DNA from: Spirochaetia bacterium
GTDB taxonomy: Bacteria > Spirochaetota > Spirochaetia > DTKZ01
Direction: 5' to 3'
Assembly: GCA_031270615.1 (NCBI GenBank)
Contig: JAISXE010000175.1
Location: 1 to 9,986 of the forward strand
DNA length: 9,986 bases
Part shown: positions 6,609-9,986 of the stretch, in pieces
Layout: each line of letters starts with the position of its first letter
How positions within the stretch are numbered: the stretch's first letter is position 1
Translations under genes and position numbers: made by a program
Notes under the pieces: model-generated
Seen by the model: only the letters and a program-made list of their open reading frames with translations
Told to the model about the DNA's origin: nothing
The model's database searches: none

Positions 6609-8129
6609 ATGCAGGAAATATTATCGGGATTCGCCCATCTCTTGGCTCCGCTTCCAATGTTCTATGTAATTATCGGGGTTGTCCTGGGCATTATTGTTGG
6701 TGCCATTCCCGGGCTTTCCGGTTCGATGCTTATCGCACTGGCGCTGCCCTTGACTTTTTATATGAGCAGCCTCCACGCGATGGATCTTCTTGTGGCTATG
6801 TATGTCGGTTCCATTTCGGGGGGGCTTATTACGGCAATTCTGCTTCGCATACCCGGAACGCCATCGTCAATCGTAACGACCTTCGACGGATATCCCATGG
6901 CCCGGCAGGGGAAGGCGGGCCGGGCGCTCATGCTGGGAATTGTGTCCTCTTTTATCGGAGGTCTTGTTTCCTGGGCAATTCTTATTATTGCCGCTCCTCC
7001 TCTTTCCCGTTTTGCGCTGCAGTTTGGTTCTTTTGAAATATTTTCCCTTGTTTTGGCGGCCCTTGTTCTTATCGCGGGGATGGGAGGCGAAGGGGCTTTC
7101 TTTCGTTCTTTGCTTGCGGGCTTTATCGGCCTTTTTGTGGCATGTCCGGGCCTTGATCCCGTCACCTCCACTCCCCGCCTTACATTCGGCTCGGTCCAAA
7201 TGACAGGAGGATTCGGCCTTCTTCCCGTTCTTATCGGGATGTTCGGGATCAGTCAGATTATTTCCGATATAACCAATATCGAACAGAAGCTTGAAAAAAT
7301 TCCTTTCACCTTCAGGGGAATGTTCCTGAGCGCGGCGGACATGAAAAAAAGCATGGGGAATTTTATCCGCTCATCCCTTATCGGAACATGGGTCGGCTTC
7401 CTTCCCGGCATTGGGGGAAACGTTGGTTCAATCATCGCGTATTCGGCGGCGCAAAGTTCGTCGAAAAATCCGGAAGAATTCGGCAGCGGCTGCGACGAAG
7501 GCATTATCGCCTCTGAAACAGCCAACAACGCCACAATCGGCGGCGCTTTTATCCCCCTTCTCACGTTGGGCATTCCCGGAAGCGTTATTACCGCGATTCT
7601 TATGGGCGCGCTTATTCTGCATGACATAGCCCCCGGCCCTTTGCTTTTCAAACAGCACCCGGATATTGTGTATGGGATCATGGCCGTCGTATTCGTGGCA
7701 AACCTTCTGATGTTTGTCATAATGCTTTTTGCGAGTTACGGCATCGCCAAAATCATAGATATCCCAAAGGCCTTCATGATTCCCGCTATTCTGCTTTTTT
7801 GCGTTATAGGAACATTCGCGCTGAACAACCGTTTTTTCGATGTCTGGATTATGTTTGGTTTTGGACTTTTCGGGTTTTTGCTGGAAAAACTGAACATGCC
7901 CTTGGGGCCTTTTATTATTGGTCTTGTACTCAGCCCCTTTGCCGAGATTCACCTTCGTTCCGCTCTTATGGCATCCGGCGGCTCCCTGCTGCCGTTTGTT
8001 ACCCGTCCAATCTCCTTAGTCTTTGTCGTGATTTCCCTGGCGACTCTCGCCTGGACAACGAGAAAATCCCTTCTGTTGCCTTATTTCGCAAGGCGTAAGT
8101 CCCTCCGGCAAAACAAGCCAGCCATATAA
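6609..8129 (+). CDS. tctA: Tripartite tricarboxylate transporter large permease TctA
   Basis: A 506-aa polytopic protein, the transport subunit of the TctCBA system, which uses an ion gradient rather than ATP. Both family repeats are visible. The first has GAIPGLSGS (31-39), ILLRIPGTPSS (77-87) and TFDGYPMARQG (91-101). The second has LPGIGG (265-270) and the ASETANNATIGG to LTLGIPGS stretch (301-325). Length is normal for TctA. The start follows weak CAGG (6599-6602), so expression may depend partly on coupling to tctB. The TAA stop (8127-8129) lies inside the loop of a hairpin that ends the operon. Substrate specificity lies mainly in TctC and cannot be inferred from this subunit. Confidence 0.95.
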   Translation: MQEILSGFAHLLAPLPMFYVIIGVVLGIIVGAIPGLSGSMLIALALPLTFYMSSLHAMDLLVAMYVGSISGGLITAILLRIPGTPSSIVTTFDGYPMARQGKAGRALMLGIVSSFIGGLVSWAILIIAAPPLSRFALQFGSFEIFSLVLAALVLIAGMGGEGAFFRSLLAGFIGLFVACPGLDPVTSTPRLTFGSVQMTGGFGLLPVLIGMFGISQIISDITNIEQKLEKIPFTFRGMFLSAADMKKSMGNFIRSSLIGTWVGFLPGIGGNVGSIIAYSAAQSSSKNPEEFGSGCDEGIIASETANNATIGGAFIPLLTLGIPGSVITAILMGALILHDIAPGPLLFKQHPDIVYGIMAVVFVANLLMFVIMLFASYGIAKIIDIPKAFMIPAILLFCVIGTFALNNRFFDVWIMFGFGLFGFLLEKLNMPLGPFIIGLVLSPFAEIHLRSALMASGGSLLPFVTRPISLVFVVISLATLAWTTRKSLLLPYFARRKSLRQNKPAI

Positions 8130-8137
8130 AGGCTGGC
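8117..8137 (+). terminator. Hairpin with the tctA stop codon in its loop
   Basis: GCCAGCC (8117-8123) pairs with GGCTGGC (8131-8137). The seven-nt loop (8124-8130) contains the TAA stop of tctA. It abuts the next, stronger hairpin with no gap. Confidence 0.6.
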
Positions 8138-8172
8138 CCGGCAAATCCGGATACGGCATCCGGATTTGCCGG
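8138..8172. terminator. Strong 15-bp hairpin ending the tct operon
   Basis: CCGGCAAATCCGGAT (8138-8152) pairs perfectly with 8158-8172 around the loop ACGGC. It lies between tctA and the next promoter, only 4 nt before that -35 box. There is no U tract (CATATTG follows), so it may work as a Rho-aided terminator, a 3'-end stabiliser or an insulator. A repeat-element origin is also possible. Confidence 0.7.
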
Positions 8173-8176
8173 CATA

Positions 8177-8205
8177 TTGACAAATCCCAAAATATTTTCA
8201 ATAAT
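8177..8205 (+). promoter_or_regulatory. Promoter of the TSUP operon
   Basis: TTGACA (8177-8182), a 17-nt spacer and AATAAT (8200-8205), the same hexamers and spacing as P1. Transcription should start near 8212, giving a leader of about 40 nt. The first ten bases (TTGACAAATC) are identical to P1, while the middle of the spacer differs. Confidence 0.8.
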
Positions 8206-8230
8206 TACGAACATACAATGTTCATAATTT
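8202..8230. promoter_or_regulatory. Second copy of the 29-bp operator
   Basis: It matches the 1776-1804 palindrome at 25 of 29 positions. Left arm TAATTACGAACATA (8202-8215), central C8216, right arm 8217-8230. Relative to a perfect palindrome it is broken at 8202/8230, 8208/8224 and 8215/8217. It begins two bases inside the -10 hexamer, exactly as the first copy does. The same repressor should control both operons (inference); this imperfect site may bind more weakly. Confidence 0.8.
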
Positions 8231-8252
8231 GGAATACAGAAAGGGGGCGCGC

Positions 8253-9374
8253 ATGAAACCCAAAACCAAATACCTCAGCTCCCCCTGGCTTGAGTCAATC
8301 ATCATGGTAGGATCGGTCATTCTGTCCTTCGGGGGGCTTGGCCTTTTGTCCCTGGCACCCCGGCCCGTGGCGGAAGGGGGGATGGCCAACACCACCATCG
8401 TCATGATCCTGTTTGGGTTTTTTCTGCTCAGCGTCGCCATAGCCATGATTTCGGTTATCGCGGGCATAGGCGGGGGCGTCATCTTTACGCCCATCATGCT
8501 GGCCTTCACGGGCGTCAACAGCATCGTCGTGCGCGGCACGGGATTGATTGTGGCAATGTTCTCCGGTCTCATCTCCACCGGCATTTTCATCAAAAAGCGC
8601 ATCGGCAATTACCGCCTGTGCCTTATCCTGACGCTGAGTCAGGGATTCGGGGCTTTGGCGGGCGCGACCCTGGCCGTCTCAACGGCGCAAAGCACGGGCG
8701 CCACGGGGGAAGGGCTTCTGCGGGCCGGACTTGGCTTTATTCTGCTTTCGCTCGCGGTGTATTTCTTTTTTGGCAGACAGAAAATCGAATGGCCCGCCAT
8801 CAGGAAAACAGGCCGGTTCACCAAATGGCTGCGTTTGAACGGGTACTATTTTGAAGAGTCCGTGGGCACGGTACTCAACTACGAAGTTACCCGCGCCCCG
8901 CTGGGCATTTTTCTGGTATTCGCTGTCGGCATTATAGGAGGATTTTTCGGCATGGGCGGCGGCTGGGCCATAACGCCCGCGCTGAACCTCGGCATGGGGA
9001 TTCCCCTGAAGCTGGCCGCGGCGAACTCGGGCGTTATCCTGGGCATCGGAAGCTGCGTGTCGGTATGGCCCTACGTTTTTGCCGGCGGCATAATTCCTTT
9101 TTTTGTGCTGCCCTGGCTTTCCGGCCAGGTCATCGGGGGGTTTATCGGCTCCTATGTCCTGGCGCGCATAAAAGTCCGCGCCGTGCGCCTTATCCTTATC
9201 GGCATCATGGTTTTTACGAGTTTCGGCCTCATTACGCGGGGTCTCGAAGTCCTCGGCTTTATAGGCCGCGTCCCCCCGGCCATACAGGTGCTCGTGTTTG
9301 TTGTAACGATAACGGCGGTCATAATCGCGGTATTCATGAACGCCCGGAAGGAGAAAAAATCCCATGCGGACTAA
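8253..9374 (+). CDS. TauE/SafE (TSUP, DUF81) family anion permease
   Basis: A 373-aa polytopic membrane protein. The two-fold repeat of the family is clear: GIGGGVIFTP (71-80) opens the first half and GMGGGWAITP (233-242) the second. A polar loop (about 174-214) separates them. Several family members move sulfite, sulfoacetate or other sulfur anions, usually outward. Here the neighbouring sulfatases and shared operator suggest export of sulfate or sulfite, but direction and substrate are inferred. The ATG at 8253 follows a strong purine-rich site (AAAGGGGG, 8240-8247). A TTG at 8229 is in frame but lies in the operator and is rejected. The protein is longer than compact TSUP members because of its N-terminal segment (1-50) and the central loop. 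It overlaps the next gene by 11 nt. Confidence 0.9.
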   Translation: MKPKTKYLSSPWLESIIMVGSVILSFGGLGLLSLAPRPVAEGGMANTTIVMILFGFFLLSVAIAMISVIAGIGGGVIFTPIMLAFTGVNSIVVRGTGLIVAMFSGLISTGIFIKKRIGNYRLCLILTLSQGFGALAGATLAVSTAQSTGATGEGLLRAGLGFILLSLAVYFFFGRQKIEWPAIRKTGRFTKWLRLNGYYFEESVGTVLNYEVTRAPLGIFLVFAVGIIGGFFGMGGGWAITPALNLGMGIPLKLAAANSGVILGIGSCVSVWPYVFAGGIIPFFVLPWLSGQVIGGFIGSYVLARIKVRAVRLILIGIMVFTSFGLITRGLEVLGFIGRVPPAIQVLVFVVTITAVIIAVFMNARKEKKSHAD

Positions 9375-9801
9375 CACGAAAAACAACGAAAAAAAAAGCC
9401 ATATACTCTATGCGAATACAGTCCACGTTATTACGATAATTTCGGCCCTCATGTCGCTGTTTGTGCCGATAGCCATCCTTTTGTTTCCCGACGCGAACGT
9501 GCTGAACCCAAACAAGATTTTTGGCGCGATTTTTTCCGGCGCGAGTCCCCGCGAGATATGGGAAATGTCTTCCACCGGGTCTTTTCCCGGAGCGCATTTT
9601 TATCTGCGGCATGTAAGCTCGCCCGACGCCTGGGCCATGATAGGAATAAACCTCGGCTGCTCGGTGGGTTTATGCGGCCTTGTCCCGGCGCTGGCATATC
9701 AACTAACAAAAGAACGCGACTGGCTTGAAATTACCGCAGGCGCACTCCTGGCCCTGCTGATTTTGTTCGCCCTGGCGGGCCTGCTCACGATACCTTCGTA
9801 A
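9364..9801 (+). CDS. Small three-helix membrane protein, probable TSUP partner
   Basis: A 145-aa protein with predicted membrane helices at about 21-42, 89-113 and 119-142. The segment between helices 1 and 2 (43-88) is hydrophilic and carries NPNKIFGAIFSGASPREIW and SFPGAHFYLRH, motif-like stretches that look conserved rather than random. The start is supported by GGAAGGAG (9346-9353), 10 nt upstream. It overlaps the end of the TSUP gene by 11 nt, implying tight coupling. Small membrane proteins such as DUF1634 are known beside TSUP genes, but I cannot assign this one to that family from sequence alone. A role as accessory subunit or regulator of the permease is inferred from position only. 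Confidence 0.82.
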   Translation: MRTNTKNNEKKSHILYANTVHVITIISALMSLFVPIAILLFPDANVLNPNKIFGAIFSGASPREIWEMSSTGSFPGAHFYLRHVSSPDAWAMIGINLGCSVGLCGLVPALAYQLTKERDWLEITAGALLALLILFALAGLLTIPS

Positions 9802-9810
9802 ACGCACAAT

Positions 9811-9843
9811 GAAGAACCTCGGAGCAAGCTCCGAGGTATCTTC
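9811..9843. terminator. Hairpin terminator after the TSUP operon
   Basis: ACCTCGGAG (9816-9824) pairs with CTCCGAGGT (9829-9837) around CAAG. The stem extends with GAAGA (9811-9815) against TCTTC (9839-9843), leaving one bulged base at 9838. This gives 14 pairs, 9 nt after the last stop codon. Only a short T-rich stretch follows (TTCGTTTGG), so terminator strength is uncertain. Confidence 0.7.
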
Positions 9844-9847
9844 GTTT

Positions 9848-9969
9848 GGCAAGGAATTGGATTTTATGGCATGGTTCATCAGCCCCTTTGGGGCTGATGA
9901 ACCATGCCTTCCAAATCACCGCAGGCTTACGCAGCAATTCCAAGTTTCAACTTATGGCAAGCGGAATTG
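9848..9969. repeat. Palindrome flanked by short direct repeats
   Basis: At the centre is a perfect 19-bp inverted repeat: 9868-9886 (starting GGCATGGTTCATC) pairs with 9890-9908 around a TTT loop, and pairing continues imperfectly outward. GGCAAGGAATTG (9848-9859) recurs as GGCAAGCGGAATTG (9956-9969), and CAATTCC (9935-9941) is the inverse of part of both. It could be a bidirectional terminator or a small repeat element. No coding sequence is seen to the end of the window. Confidence 0.6.
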
Positions 9970-9986
9970 TAAACACGCGGGGCCTG

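Noticed and set aside
8229..8252. TTG start for the TSUP gene at 8229
   Set aside because: It lies in the operator and would place translation close to the transcription start without a ribosome-binding site. ATG 8253 has a strong one.

Overview
All convincing genes lie on the + strand and form one block: a ROK-family regulator, two sulfatases, a complete tripartite tricarboxylate transporter (tctC, tctB, tctA), a TauE/SafE (TSUP) anion permease and a small membrane protein. I see no mobile element, RNA gene or CRISPR array. The organism is probably an anaerobic or gut-type spirochaete (Treponema-like). That rests only on the style of the tctC signal sequence (ending ..LFAEGSREKS, no lipobox) and on hairpin-rich spacers, so it is a low-confidence guess.

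Layout: 1-303 is a spacer with competing G/C hairpins. 304-1506 is the ROK regulator, with an intact zinc motif but without the kinase residues. 1507-1750 is a spacer full of short inverted and direct repeats. 1751-1804 is promoter P1 with a 29-bp palindrome over its -10 box. 1835-1863 is a second candidate promoter, P2. 1902-1991 is a short leader ORF overlapping sulfatase 1. 1988-8129 is a five-gene operon (sulfatase 1, sulfatase 2, tctC, tctB, tctA) punctuated by a palindrome before tctC and a hairpin after it. 8117-8172 holds two abutting hairpins. 8177-8230 is a second promoter/operator with the same 54-nt geometry as P1. 8253-9801 holds the TSUP gene and the overlapping small membrane-protein gene. 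9802-9986 is a non-coding tail with two strong hairpins and short direct repeats.

How the parts may work together (inference): neither sulfatase has a visible signal peptide, so both should be cytoplasmic. The transporter would bring in a sulfated, probably carboxylated compound. The sulfatases would remove sulfate inside the cell, and the TSUP permease with its small partner would export sulfate or sulfite. The near-identical promoter/operators put import/desulfation and export under one repressor. The adjacent ROK protein is the obvious candidate, though nothing in the sequence proves it binds these sites.

The most interesting observations are the paired operators, the import-desulfate-export logic with cytoplasmic sulfatases, and an A7 tract that separates a well-placed ATG from an open extension of sulfatase 1 in the adjacent frame.
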